A stretch of DNA of 64,000 nucleotides from Neoakkermansia glycaniphila (GTDB lineage: Bacteria; Verrucomicrobiota; Verrucomicrobiia; Verrucomicrobiales; Akkermansiaceae). Positions within the stretch are counted from its first letter, which is position 1. Each line of letters begins with the position of its first letter. The stretch covers positions 248,001 to 312,000 of the forward strand of contig NZ_LIGX01000002.1 of the NCBI RefSeq assembly GCF_001683795.1, written 5' to 3'. The position numbers and the translations under genes are program-made. Below are positions 55,004 through 63,797 of this stretch, in pieces. A model generated the notes under the pieces. It saw only the letters and a program-made list of their open reading frames with translations. It made no database searches and was not told where the DNA came from.

Positions 55004-57547
55004 ATGCTCCCCATCGACGACATACGCCCCGACTTCCTCTCCGCCGCCAGCAGCCCCGGTGCCCGCATCCTGTTGAGCGCTCCCACCGGCTCCGGCAAAT
55101 CCACGCGCATCCCCGGCATGATGCTCGAAGCCGGATGGGGAGAACGCGGCACCGTCCTCGTCGTCCAGCCGCGCCGCCTCGCCGCGCGCCTCCTCGCCGG
55201 GTACGTCGCCCGGCAATACCCCTGCCCCCTTGGGCAGGAAGTCGGCTACGCCGTCCGCTTCGACAGCCGCCAATCCTCCAAAACACGCATCCTCTTCGTC
55301 ACCGACGGCATCCTCGAACGCCGCCTCACGGACGACCCCGAACTTCGCGGCATCAGCGCCGTCATCTTCGACGAAATCCACGAACGCCGACTCTCCGGAG
55401 ACCTCTGCCTCGCCCGCGTCCTCGACCTCACCCGCACCGTCCGCCCCGACCTCGGCCTCGTCGTCATGTCCGCCACGCTCGACATCGACCAGCTCCACGC
55501 CTACCTCGGCCCGGAAACCGCCATCCTCCGTGCCCATGGGAAAATGTACCCCGTCGAAACCGAATACATGCCGCCCCGCCCCGTGCGCGACTCCCGGGGC
55601 ATCATGGCCCCGCCACCCGTCTGGCAGCAATGCGCGGACGCCCTCCGCTCCCTCATCCGCCACGAAAACTGCGGAGACATCCTCATCTTCCTCCCCGGCG
55701 CCTACGAAATCCGCAGAACAGCAGAACTCCTCGAACACGCCTCGTGGCTCAAAGACCGCGACATCTACCCCCTGCACGGCCAACTCTCCCCCGAAGCCCA
55801 GAACAAAGCCGTCGAATGCGGCACAAGGCCGCGCGTCATCATCTCCACCAACATCGCCGAAACCTCCCTCACCATCGAAGGAGTCCGCAGCGTCATCGAC
55901 TCCGGCACCGCCCGCGAAGCCTGCTGGGACCCTCGCCGGGGCATCTCCACCCTCCACATCGTCCCCATCTCGCAGGCTCAGGCCGAGCAGCGCAAAGGCC
56001 GCGCAGGACGCCTCTCCCCCGGCTACTGCATCCGCCTCTGGAGCGAGGCGGATCACGCCCGCCGCGCCCCCTTCCCCTCCCCGGAAGTCCACCGCGCGGA
56101 CATCAGCGCCGCCTACCTCAACCTCCTCGCCTGGGGGCAGAAAGGCCGCGAAGGCATGGAAACATTCCATTGGCTCGACGCCCCCTCCGCCGAAGAAAGC
56201 GAACGCGCCTGGCAACTCCTCGAAGACCTCGGAGCCGTCACCCCCGAAGGCACACTCTCCTCCATCGGCAGGCGCATGCTCGCCTACCCCCTCGCCCCCG
56301 TCCTCGCCCGCCTCATGATCGCCGGGGAAGACGAAAATTGCCAGCCGGAAATGGCTGCCATCGCCGCCCTCATCCAGGGAGAAAACATCCTCCTCGGCGG
56401 AGAACCCCACGACAGCCTCAAAGAACCGGACGACTACACCGACTTTCAGGCCGAATGGCGGGCAGTCGAAAAAGCCCGCGCCCTCTCCTTCGACCCCTCC
56501 GCCTGCAACAAATGGGGCATCATGGCCCGGGCCGCACGGGAAATCGACCGCGCGTGGGAACAACTTCTCAGGGGGCGCGAAGGCACCCCGCCGCCCGCTC
56601 CGGACTTCCACCGCGCCCGCCAAGGCATCACCCGCGCGCTCGTCGAAAGCTTTGCCGACCGCATCGCCGCCCGCAACGGCATCGCCGCCAACACCGCCCG
56701 CCTCACCCGCAAACGCAGCGGAAAAATCGCCTCCGGCAGCGTCGCTCTCAAAGGGCAGCTCTTCGTCGCCGCCGAAGTCGCCGAAATCGGCGGCCGAGGA
56801 GTCGAAACGAAAATAGGCCGCTGCACCCTCATCACCATCGACGACCTCAAAACCGCCACCGGCAGCCTCATCGAAGAAACCGCAGCAGCCTACGACAAAC
56901 AGCGCAAACGAGTCTTCCGCCACCTCCTCACCCGCTATCGCGACCTCATCCTCGAAGACCGCGAAAAAGGCGATGCCGACCCCGAACAGGCCGCCCCCCT
57001 CCTCACCGAACAAGTCGTCGCCGGCACCCTCTCTCTCGACCACTGGGACGGCCACGTCGAACAATGGATACGCCGTCTCAACGGACTCCGCCAATGGATG
57101 CCCGAACTCGAACTCCCCTCCTTCGACACCGAAGACCGCCTCGTCGCCATCGCCATGATCTGCGAAGGAGCTATCGGCTACAAAGACATCAAGGAACGGC
57201 AGGTCATGCCCGTCCTCCGCGAATGGCTCTCCCCGTGGCAGCGCGAAGCCCTCGACCGCTACGCCCCCACCTCCCTCCAGCTCTCCAACGGCCAAAACGT
57301 CAAACTCCGGTACCGGGAAGACTCCACCCCCGTCTTCGGACTCAAAGCCCAGCTCCTCTTCGGCGTCCGGGAAACACCCGTCATCGCGCAGGGCAAAATC
57401 AAAGTCCTCGCCGAAATCCTCGCCCCAAACCAGCGCCCCTGGCAAATCACCGACAACCTCGCCGGATTCTGGAAAACGGGCTACCCCCAAATGAAAAAAG
57501 ACCTCGCCGGACGATACCCCCGGCAAAAATGGCCGGACGACGTCTGA
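55004..57547 (+). CDS. hrpB: ATP-dependent helicase HrpB (DEAH family)
   Basis: This 847-aa RNA/DNA helicase has motif I APTGSGKST (about 26-34), motif II DEIHER and motif III MSATLD. ISTNIAETSLTIEG and QRKGRAGR (motifs V and VI) follow, all canonical for DEAH proteins. The C-terminal HrpB region (about 520-847, including REWLSPWQREALDRYAPT) distinguishes it from HrpA. The cellular role in bacteria is poorly defined. It is 13 nt after CdsA paralogue 4 and may be co-transcribed. Its stop is 5 nt from the convergent small-membrane-protein array. Confidence 0.92.
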   Translation: MLPIDDIRPDFLSAASSPGARILLSAPTGSGKSTRIPGMMLEAGWGERGTVLVVQPRRLAARLLAGYVARQYPCPLGQEVGYAVRFDSRQSSKTRILFVTDGILERRLTDDPELRGISAVIFDEIHERRLSGDLCLARVLDLTRTVRPDLGLVVMSATLDIDQLHAYLGPETAILRAHGKMYPVETEYMPPRPVRDSRGIMAPPPVWQQCADALRSLIRHENCGDILIFLPGAYEIRRTAELLEHASWLKDRDIYPLHGQLSPEAQNKAVECGTRPRVIISTNIAETSLTIEGVRSVIDSGTAREACWDPRRGISTLHIVPISQAQAEQRKGRAGRLSPGYCIRLWSEADHARRAPFPSPEVHRADISAAYLNLLAWGQKGREGMETFHWLDAPSAEESERAWQLLEDLGAVTPEGTLSSIGRRMLAYPLAPVLARLMIAGEDENCQPEMAAIAALIQGENILLGGEPHDSLKEPDDYTDFQAEWRAVEKARALSFDPSACNKWGIMARAAREIDRAWEQLLRGREGTPPPAPDFHRARQGITRALVESFADRIAARNGIAANTARLTRKRSGKIASGSVALKGQLFVAAEVAEIGGRGVETKIGRCTLITIDDLKTATGSLIEETAAAYDKQRKRVFRHLLTRYRDLILEDREKGDADPEQAAPLLTEQVVAGTLSLDHWDGHVEQWIRRLNGLRQWMPELELPSFDTEDRLVAIAMICEGAIGYKDIKERQVMPVLREWLSPWQREALDRYAPTSLQLSNGQNVKLRYREDSTPVFGLKAQLLFGVRETPVIAQGKIKVLAEILAPNQRPWQITDNLAGFWKTGYPQMKKDLAGRYPRQKWPDDV

Positions 57548-57552
57548 AACGC

Positions 57553-58041
57553 CTACCTCTCCGCCGGCAAACGCCTGCCTGTCCACTGATCCTGCAGCTT
57601 CTCCCACGGATCGGCCCCGCGCGCCGGGAAAACCGTCGCCACATGCAAAAAAGGCAGCAACACCGCTGGCACCAGCACGCACCAGACTCGCACCTTCCCA
57701 TGATAGGCTCGATACATCGCAGCAGCAGCCGGCCACACGACAAACACCACCGCTACGCCCATCGACGTAACAAGCCGCCACACCAGACGATTCCATACCC
57801 AGTGGGGCACGGAGCCATCCCGCAATGAATACTCCATCCTCAGCTCATACCATCCCACAGCAACACACCCTATCAAAAACGCAACCAGCCCGGCCAGCAG
57901 CAGCCGCCACCAATTCATTTGCGCAGGTGGCTCCTCGTACTCCAAATCCAGCCACGTCGGTTCCGGCATCTTGAGCAGCAAATACAGAATCAGAGGCAAC
58001 ACGAACACCTCAATCAAACCGAGCAGAATAAGAACAAACAT
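57553..58041 (-). CDS. Small multi-pass membrane protein, array member 6 (type B)
   Basis: This 162-aa protein has about four membrane segments. It shares the type B pattern with other array members: PxxWWRLLLAG..., then VRVWCVLVPAVLLPFLHVAT near the C-terminus and a short PWEKLQ tail. The tail closely resembles HVAT / QVAT-xP-PWAKLQ in the protein at 60169. No known family is recognised. The start is uncertain: 58041 is an ATG with no Shine-Dalgarno; a GTG at 58065 is possible. It is last in the 58957-57553 unit. Confidence 0.6.
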   Translation of the reverse strand: MFVLILLGLIEVFVLPLILYLLLKMPEPTWLDLEYEEPPAQMNWWRLLLAGLVAFLIGCVAVGWYELRMEYSLRDGSVPHWVWNRLVWRLVTSMGVAVVFVVWPAAAAMYRAYHGKVRVWCVLVPAVLLPFLHVATVFPARGADPWEKLQDQWTGRRLPAER

Positions 58042-58087
58042 CGCACAAAAAACTTTCAAACGTGCCACACACAGGCATCCTGTTACG

Positions 58088-58543
58088 TCAGGGAGCAATC
58101 TGCCTGCCATTCACCAACGGCTCCTCACATCGTGCCGGAGCAGGCAAATCCCAAATTCCCCAGTAAGGCAGCAGCGACACCCCGATCAGAATGGCCGCCA
58201 ACCATCGGCACCGCCACAATCTGCCGCCATACACCACACCCAGCGGAGCCACCGCCAGAACGGAAGACAGTGCCATCAAGCAAAGCAACTCGTTCCACCT
58301 GATACAGTAATAATACGACTCACGGCAAACCTCATCCTTATATAAGCAGCACACCATCCCACTGCCGAACAAAACCATCACGGAAGCCAAAACAACCCGC
58401 CACCGCGCAACCTTCCGCGCGCTGACCGCCACACGCCCGTCCTCGTCATAGTCAGGCATCAACAACCCGCTGACCACAAAAGGACCGAGCGGCATGCCGA
58501 TCAAAAAGGCTATAAAAAAACATTCCTGAAACCATTCAGCCAT
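58088..58543 (-). CDS. Small multi-pass membrane protein, array member 5 (type B)
   Basis: This 151-aa protein has four predicted membrane segments. RWRVVLASVMVLFGSGMVCCLYKDE (short RWRVVLASV ... LYKDE) aligns with WWRLVLSAV ... LYKES in the protein at 60169. A cytosolic loop after the first helix is acidic and basic (DYDEDGRVAVSARK). It is 3 nt downstream of the type A gene at 58547, so the two form an A-B pair. Function unknown. Confidence 0.65.
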   Translation of the reverse strand: MAEWFQECFFIAFLIGMPLGPFVVSGLLMPDYDEDGRVAVSARKVARWRVVLASVMVLFGSGMVCCLYKDEVCRESYYYCIRWNELLCLMALSSVLAVAPLGVVYGGRLWRCRWLAAILIGVSLLPYWGIWDLPAPARCEEPLVNGRQIAP

Positions 58544-58546
58544 CGT

Positions 58547-58957
58547 TCACCTCCAATCAAAAGCACACAAAACTACAACATACGGAGCTGATACTACGAT
58601 CGCAAGGCATAGCCACTCCCGAACATCCACCCTATACCCCTTGCCACGCGCTACCACAAGCGGACCAATCCCCACCAGTACAGACACCGCCATACAGACC
58701 AGCAAACCTCCCCACAAATATGCATCGGAAAACGCACACCGCGGCATCGCAAGAGCGAACCCGAACGAAGCATAAACACCCAGCAGGAAAAAACCGCACA
58801 TCCCCACAAACAAGGACGCCAGCGCTAGCCTCGCCTCCGCACCGGAACCATGCTTTTCGGCATACGCCGTTTCACCTTTCTCCTTATCGGTAATAATCAA
58901 CCGAAAAACTAAAAAGGGGGTCATCAGCAGAAACAGCACAAAAAACAATACTTCCAT
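58547..58957 (-). CDS. Small multi-pass membrane protein, array member 4 (type A)
   Basis: This 136-aa protein has about four membrane segments. Type A pattern: FFVLFLLMTPFLVFRLIITDKEKG at the N-terminus (short FFVLFLLMTPFLVF), then GFFLLGVYASF, GGLLVCMAVSVL, and a final ...APYVV. It aligns with the protein at 59524 (FFCVFFLFATPVLVF, GFFMLRAYLVL, GGLLFYGAVSVL, VPYVA). A good promoter lies 24 nt upstream. Function unknown. Confidence 0.65.
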   Translation of the reverse strand: MEVLFFVLFLLMTPFLVFRLIITDKEKGETAYAEKHGSGAEARLALASLFVGMCGFFLLGVYASFGFALAMPRCAFSDAYLWGGLLVCMAVSVLVGIGPLVVARGKGYRVDVREWLCLAIVVSAPYVVVLCAFDWR

Positions 58958-58981
58958 AGGGTCAAAGGAGCAGTCACAAAA

Positions 58982-59009
58982 ATTGTAGCAAAAAACCGCC
59001 AGCCGTCAA
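58982..59009 (-). promoter_or_regulatory. Promoter of array unit 3
   Basis: On the minus strand TTGACG, 16 nt, TACAAT (5 of 6 in both). It resembles the promoters at 60027-60054 and 60748-60775, including flanking GGGATTGACGG. Confidence 0.65.
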
Positions 59010-59062
59010 TCCCGACATGCCCCGGCCTGCACATTGATGTCAAAAAGGCATCCTTGCCTTCA

Positions 59063-59524
59063 TCAGCAGAAAACCTCTATCGCAAACACGGCGGGAGGAA
59101 ACAAAGCCGCCGTGACAATAACCACCCACACCCGCAAAGGCACTGCATACCCCATCAACTTCACCACCAGAACAGGAACAACACCCATCGCCAAAGCCAG
59201 CAGAAACAGCCCCGGCATCTTCCATGCCAAATCCGCCCCCTTCCCCTCCGTCACTACCACCCGACTCCATTCATCATTGGAAAGCAAACCGTCCCCCCAG
59301 CTCAACCACTTAAACACAACAACGGCAAACCTGCAGCCACCCCACACCAGCAATGCAGCCGGGCATAACCTCCACCATGAAGGACCGGACTTCGAGCAAC
59401 CATCACTCTTGGCAGCCCGTCCCGGCTCGCCTGAAGCCAACAGCCATCCCAGCACAACGGGAGCCGCCAAGGGACACAATCCCAAAGCAAACCAAAACAA
59501 AACGCTCAATATCTCTCCCAGCAT
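59063..59524 (-). CDS. Small multi-pass membrane protein, array member 3 (type B)
   Basis: This 153-aa protein has about four membrane segments: FALGLCPLAAPVVLGWLL, WWRLCPAALLVWGG, LFLLALAMGVVPVLVV and LRVWVVIVTAALFPPAVFAI. The WWRL and LRVW landmarks tie it to type B members. Its ATG shares one base with the stop of the preceding type A gene (TGATG), so the two are translationally coupled. A longer open frame upstream overlaps that gene and is rejected. Confidence 0.6.
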   Translation of the reverse strand: MLGEILSVLFWFALGLCPLAAPVVLGWLLASGEPGRAAKSDGCSKSGPSWWRLCPAALLVWGGCRFAVVVFKWLSWGDGLLSNDEWSRVVVTEGKGADLAWKMPGLFLLALAMGVVPVLVVKLMGYAVPLRVWVVIVTAALFPPAVFAIEVFC

Positions 59525-59997
59525 CACATCAAACCTTTCATCACTTCCATCCCCACATACGCGACATACGGCACTATGGCCGCAACGGGAAGCCCGATCC
59601 ACACCCATGGAGCCATCCTGAACCCCATGCAACGCGCCGCCAACACGGGAGCAACCGCCATCAGCACCGACACTGCACCATAAAACAGCAACCCTCCGAT
59701 GAAATACCATTCGATCGAACAAAGGCCGCCCCGCTCCGCCATCCCGGACTCTGCATCTGCAAATAAAATAATCAAGGAAAGCACAAGATAGGCACGCAGC
59801 ATGAAAAAACCGGCGACGCCTGCCAAAACGATCGACAGCCAAAGCCGCACCAATGCCCCAACACTCTCCTCCTGCATGCGCAGCCGTACATTCTTCTCTT
59901 TGTTGAACGTAATCAACACAAAAACGAGCACGGGAGTCGCGAACAGAAAAAACACACAGAAAAACAGATCCACAGGAAAAAGAAGGGACGGCATCAT
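59524..59997 (-). CDS. Small multi-pass membrane protein, array member 2 (type A)
   Basis: This 157-aa protein is a type A paralogue of the one at 58547. It has FFCVFFLFATPVLVFVLI, a KEK cytosolic loop, SGxxxRLxLSIVLAGVAGFF-like second helix, GGLLFYGAVSVLMAVAPV and a C-terminal PYVAYVG. The start is at a doubled ATG (59997/59994), about 30 nt after the promoter; an ATG at 60054 overlaps the promoter. Function unknown. Confidence 0.62.
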   Translation of the reverse strand: MMPSLLFPVDLFFCVFFLFATPVLVFVLITFNKEKNVRLRMQEESVGALVRLWLSIVLAGVAGFFMLRAYLVLSLIILFADAESGMAERGGLCSIEWYFIGGLLFYGAVSVLMAVAPVLAARCMGFRMAPWVWIGLPVAAIVPYVAYVGMEVMKGLM

Positions 59998-60026
59998 AGG
60001 GGAAAAGGGTGAGGAGGGGAAACGGA

Positions 60027-60054
60027 AGTGTAGCATAAAACGGCCCGCCGTCAA
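60027..60054 (-). promoter_or_regulatory. Promoter of array unit 2
   Basis: On the minus strand TTGACG, 16 nt, TACACT. The flanks match unit 3 (GGGATTGACGGC before, TGCTACA at the -10). Confidence 0.55.
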
Positions 60055-60168
60055 TCCCGGTTTCGCCCCTCCCTATCCTTCGGAATACAGGAAATACCGC
60101 ATGCAAAAACGGGCAATTCCATCACCTCGACAGCCTGCAGAACGCAGAAACACCGTCCGGGATCAGGA

Positions 60169-60738
60169 TCATCCATCGGAAAGAGTCTTCCGCTCCGCTT
60201 CTTCGGCCATAGTCTGGAGCTTTGCCCAAGGCGGACGCAGTGTAGCAACCTGAACAAACGGAAACAAAGCGGCCACGCTTAAAATCACCCACACCCTCAA
60301 GGGTAACACCAGCTTCCTGTCCAAAACAAACAACGCAGGAATCAAAGCCATGCACAGAGACAAAGCCATAGCAGCCAGCAACTCGGCAACCTTCACATCA
60401 TACTCGTATTCATCTGCATAATAGGGTACGCCCTGCGGATAATCCATATGCCCCACATACTCGGCCATCGACTCCTTATACAGCAGCACGACCAAAGAAC
60501 TGCCCAGAAACACCAGAACGGCCGATAAAACAAGCCTCCACCATGCAGTAGCCTTCACCGATCCCTCTCCTCCTTCTCCATGGGCACATGCCTTCCTGTC
60601 CGCCAGCAAAAAAAACAGCAAAAACGGAGCACCGACAACCATGCCTACCAACACGTAACCATCCCACGGCACATGAAACCACCACACAAGCAGGCAGCAC
60701 AACACGGCAATCAAACATACACGTAAACACGCTCTCAT
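60169..60738 (-). CDS. Small multi-pass membrane protein, array member 1 (type B)
   Basis: This 189-aa protein has two N-terminal hydrophobic segments, then a basic loop (ADRKACAHGEGG), WWRLVLSAVLVFLGSSLVV, an acidic Tyr-rich extracytoplasmic loop (YYADEYEYD), and two C-terminal helices ending LRVWVILSVAALFPFVQVAT (short LRVWVILSV). The tail RPPWAKLQ is like that of the protein at 57553. The start at 60738 lies 9 nt after a -10 box; an ATG at 60765 would overlap the promoter. It forms a single-gene unit. Function unknown. Confidence 0.62.
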   Translation of the reverse strand: MRACLRVCLIAVLCCLLVWWFHVPWDGYVLVGMVVGAPFLLFFLLADRKACAHGEGGEGSVKATAWWRLVLSAVLVFLGSSLVVLLYKESMAEYVGHMDYPQGVPYYADEYEYDVKVAELLAAMALSLCMALIPALFVLDRKLVLPLRVWVILSVAALFPFVQVATLRPPWAKLQTMAEEAERKTLSDG

Positions 60739-60747
60739 CTGTAGCAC

Positions 60748-60775
60748 ATCATAACAAAAAGGCAAATCCCGTCAA
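60748..60775 (-). promoter_or_regulatory. Promoter of array unit 1
   Basis: On the minus strand TTGACG, 16 nt, TATGAT (5 of 6 in both), ending 9 nt before the ATG at 60738. Confidence 0.6.
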
Positions 60776-60950
60776 TACCGATCCCCCGTTTTGACCATAC
60801 AATGTCATACAGCGCGCCGACCGCCCGTCACCGGAGGGAATGGAGAGATCCCTGTGCATATCCATACACATCCGTATAATCGCCTATAGCCCATTCAACA
60901 GGCTACATGCAAAAGCCCATGGTATTTCTCCGTATGTCTCGAAATATCGT

Positions 60951-60978
60951 TTGCAAGCAGGAAAACGCACGGTAAGAT
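60951..60978 (+). promoter_or_regulatory. Candidate promoter of ftsH
   Basis: TTGCAA, 16 nt, TAAGAT (4 of 6 in both), about 42 nt before the ftsH ATG. The rest of the 60776-60950 spacer shows nothing recognisable. Confidence 0.4.
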
Positions 60979-61020
60979 TACTGCTCGCATTCGGGAGCAA
61001 ACCCGAAATCTTCGAACGCC

Positions 61021-63411
61021 ATGTCCGACCAAGAACCACCACAGCCGTCCAATCGTCCGCCTTCGCAGCCCAACAAGCCTGCCACCCCCACTCCCAACTG
61101 GGGTGTCTGGGTACTGATCCTCCTCATCGTCGGCGTTCTGGCTTATGCCTTTATCGGCCCCAACTCCATGGGCTTCGGCTCCAAAAAACTGACACTGGCC
61201 GAATTCACCTCCCTCTACCGGGACGGTCGCATCGTTCAGGACAACAAAAAATTCCCTCTTGAAGTCGTCCTTTCGGACAGCTCTCTGGACGGCACCATCT
61301 ACGCCAACCGCTACATCGACAAGGTCAAACCGACAAAAATCACGGAACACACCTTCTACATGCCCTTCTCGACGGAAGACAACATCAAGGGCCTGATGAA
61401 CGACCTCGGCATCACCGACATCGCGGACGACACCCTTGAAGAAGCGCCGACCGCCCTCGCCAGAATCGAAGCCAAACACCAGCGCATCGACCTTGCCACC
61501 TTCAAACGCCTTGCTCAGGAAGGCAGGCTGCAGCCCATCGAACACAACGGCATCAAAACCCCGGCGCCCCAAATCTTCTACAACGGCAACCAGGGCGTCG
61601 TCGTCGGCACCTACATCACGAGAACATGGCCCGCACTCGACAGCCAGCCCAACATGCTCGAAAAAGTGGAAGTCCCCTTCTCGCGAGAAATGGAACGCGA
61701 CAAAGTCATGGAACTCCTCGGCAACGTTGCCGTGCGGACGGACTCCAGCACATGGCGCACCATCCTCGTCAACCTTCTGCCCATCCTTCTCGTCCTGCTC
61801 ATCCTCTTCTTCATCTTCCGCTCGCAGACCGGAGGCAGCGGCCCCCGCAGCGCGATGAACTTCGGCAAAAGCCGCGCCCGCCTGAACTCGCCGGGCAGCA
61901 ACAAAATCACCTTCAAGGATGTCGCAGGCGTCAGCGAAGCCAAGGAAGAAGTCTGGGAAATCGTCGAATTCCTCCGCAACCCCGCCAAATTCCGCAACCT
62001 TGGCGGCGTCATCCCGAAAGGCATCCTCATGGTAGGACCTCCCGGCACCGGTAAAACCCTCCTCGCCCGCGCTATCGCCGGCGAAGCGGACGTACCCTTC
62101 TACACCATCAGCGGTTCCGACTTCGTGGAAATGTTCGTCGGCGTCGGAGCCAGCCGCGTGCGCGACATGTTCAGCGAAGCGAAAAAACACTCTCCCTGCC
62201 TCATCTTCATCGACGAAATCGACGCCGTAGGCCGCCACCGCGGACACGGCCTCGGAGGCGGACACGACGAACGCGAACAAACGCTGAACGCCCTCCTCGT
62301 CGAAATGGACGGCTTCTCCGCCACGGAAAACGTCATCGTCATCGCCGCCACCAACCGCGCGGACGTACTCGACCCCGCCCTGCTCCGCCCCGGCCGCTTC
62401 GACCGCCAGGTCACCGTCAGCCTGCCCGACGTACAGGGCCGCGAACAAATCCTCCGCGTCCACGCCCGCAAGGTCAAAATGGCCGAAAACGTCGACCTCA
62501 AACCCATCGCCCGCGCCACCGTCGGCTTCTCCGGAGCGGAACTCGCCAACCTCATCAACGAAGCCGCTCTCCTCGCCGCCCGCAAGGACATGCCCGCCAT
62601 CACCAACGACGAACTGGAAGAAGCGCGCGAAAAAGTCCGCTGGGGCCGCGAACGCCGCAGCCTTGCCATCAGCGACAAGGAAAAACGCATGACTGCCGTA
62701 CATGAAGCGGGCCACGCCATCTGCATCCTCAAAACCGAAGCCAGCGACCCGCTGCACAAAGTCACCATCATCCCGCGCGGCCCTGCACTCGGCGTCACCA
62801 TGAGCCTCCCCGGCGAAGACCAGTTCAGCTGGCACCGCAGCGAAATGCTCGACCGCATCGTCATCTGCATGGGTGGCCGTTGCGCCGAAGAAATCGTCTA
62901 CGGCGATGTCTCCAGCGGAGCCTCCGGCGACATCCACACCGCCACCGACATCGCCCGCCGCATGGTCTGCGAATTCGGCATGAGCTCGCGCCTCGGCCCC
63001 GTCGAATACGGCTCCAGCCACGGTGAAGTCTTCCTCGCCCGTGACATCAGCCAGAACACGAAAAACTACTCCGAACACACCGCGCAAATCATCGACGAAG
63101 AAATCCAGCGCATCGTTCAGGGCGGCTACGACCGTTCCATCCAGATCCTCAGGGACAACCGCGACAAGCTCGACCTCATCACGGACGCCCTCGTCACCTA
63201 CGAAACCCTTTCCGGCGACCAGGTGCGTGAACTCCTCGAAAACGGCACCATGAGCTCCCCGCCGGACAAAACCTCCCCGCCGCCCGTCCCCTCGGACGAC
63301 GACGAGGAAACCGACCTGCAAACGCCGGACGACGAACCGCCTCCCTATAAAAACGACGACGAAGACCAGAACGGCGACGAAGTAGCGCCGCAATCTCCCT
63401 CCAAACTGTAA
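61021..63411 (+). CDS. ftsH: ATP-dependent zinc metalloprotease FtsH
   Basis: This 796-aa membrane protease degrades unfolded and regulatory membrane proteins. Layout: Pro-rich cytosolic start, first membrane helix (about 27-47), a long periplasmic region (about 50-238) and a second helix (about 241-264). The AAA+ domain has Walker A GPPGTGKT at 339-346 and Walker [12 protein letters not shown], plus the arginine-finger region. The M41 peptidase has zinc site HEAGH at 561-565. The periplasmic part is about twice the usual size and appears to contain two similar halves ([15 protein letters not shown] and [15 protein letters not shown]). The acidic, Pro-rich tail (about 735-796) is also unusual. 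rsfS follows after 19 nt. Confidence 0.95.
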   Translation: MSDQEPPQPSNRPPSQPNKPATPTPNWGVWVLILLIVGVLAYAFIGPNSMGFGSKKLTLAEFTSLYRDGRIVQDNKKFPLEVVLSDSSLDGTIYANRYIDKVKPTKITEHTFYMPFSTEDNIKGLMNDLGITDIADDTLEEAPTALARIEAKHQRIDLATFKRLAQEGRLQPIEHNGIKTPAPQIFYNGNQGVVVGTYITRTWPALDSQPNMLEKVEVPFSREMERDKVMELLGNVAVRTDSSTWRTILVNLLPILLVLLILFFIFRSQTGGSGPRSAMNFGKSRARLNSPGSNKITFKDVAGVSEAKEEVWEIVEFLRNPAKFRNLGGVIPKGILMVGPPGTGKTLLARAIAGEADVPFYTISGSDFVEMFVGVGASRVRDMFSEAKKHSPCLIFIDEIDAVGRHRGHGLGGGHDEREQTLNALLVEMDGFSATENVIVIAATNRADVLDPALLRPGRFDRQVTVSLPDVQGREQILRVHARKVKMAENVDLKPIARATVGFSGAELANLINEAALLAARKDMPAITNDELEEAREKVRWGRERRSLAISDKEKRMTAVHEAGHAICILKTEASDPLHKVTIIPRGPALGVTMSLPGEDQFSWHRSEMLDRIVICMGGRCAEEIVYGDVSSGASGDIHTATDIARRMVCEFGMSSRLGPVEYGSSHGEVFLARDISQNTKNYSEHTAQIIDEEIQRIVQGGYDRSIQILRDNRDKLDLITDALVTYETLSGDQVRELLENGTMSSPPDKTSPPPVPSDDDEETDLQTPDDEPPPYKNDDEDQNGDEVAPQSPSKL

Positions 63412-63430
63412 GAAACATCCACACAACGAC

Positions 63431-63790
63431 ATGTCTCCCGATTCCAAAGAATTGGCACTTGCCTGCGCACAGGCCGCCTCCGACATCAAAGCTGAAAACG
63501 TCAGCATCTACGACCTGCGAGGCACATCCTCCATCACCGACTTCGCCGTCATCTGCACCGCATCCTCCGTCCCCCACCTGCGCGCCGTCCTGCGTGATGT
63601 GGACAAAGACGTCGACGAAAAATACGGCATCTCGCCCGTCTACGCTGAGCGCACCCCGAATGCCCTCTGGTCCGTCCTCGACTACATCGACGTCATGGTA
63701 CACGTCATGTCCGAAGAAGTCCGCGAATTCTACCAGATGGAACAGCTCTGGAAAGACGCCACCCGGCTCGAATGGACCGCGCAACCCTGA
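63431..63790 (+). CDS. rsfS: Ribosomal silencing factor RsfS
   Basis: This 119-aa Iojap/RsfS protein binds ribosomal protein L14 and blocks 30S-50S joining in starvation. Family hallmarks: KAENVSIYDLRGTSSITDFAVICTASS (short VSIYDLRGTSSITDF) and the C-terminal VMVHVMSEEVREFYQMEQLW (short VHVMSEEVREFY). Length is standard. It lies 19 nt after ftsH and 7 nt before the next gene, in one operon. Confidence 0.93.
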   Translation: MSPDSKELALACAQAASDIKAENVSIYDLRGTSSITDFAVICTASSVPHLRAVLRDVDKDVDEKYGISPVYAERTPNALWSVLDYIDVMVHVMSEEVREFYQMEQLWKDATRLEWTAQP

Positions 63791-63797
63791 CGCCTCC

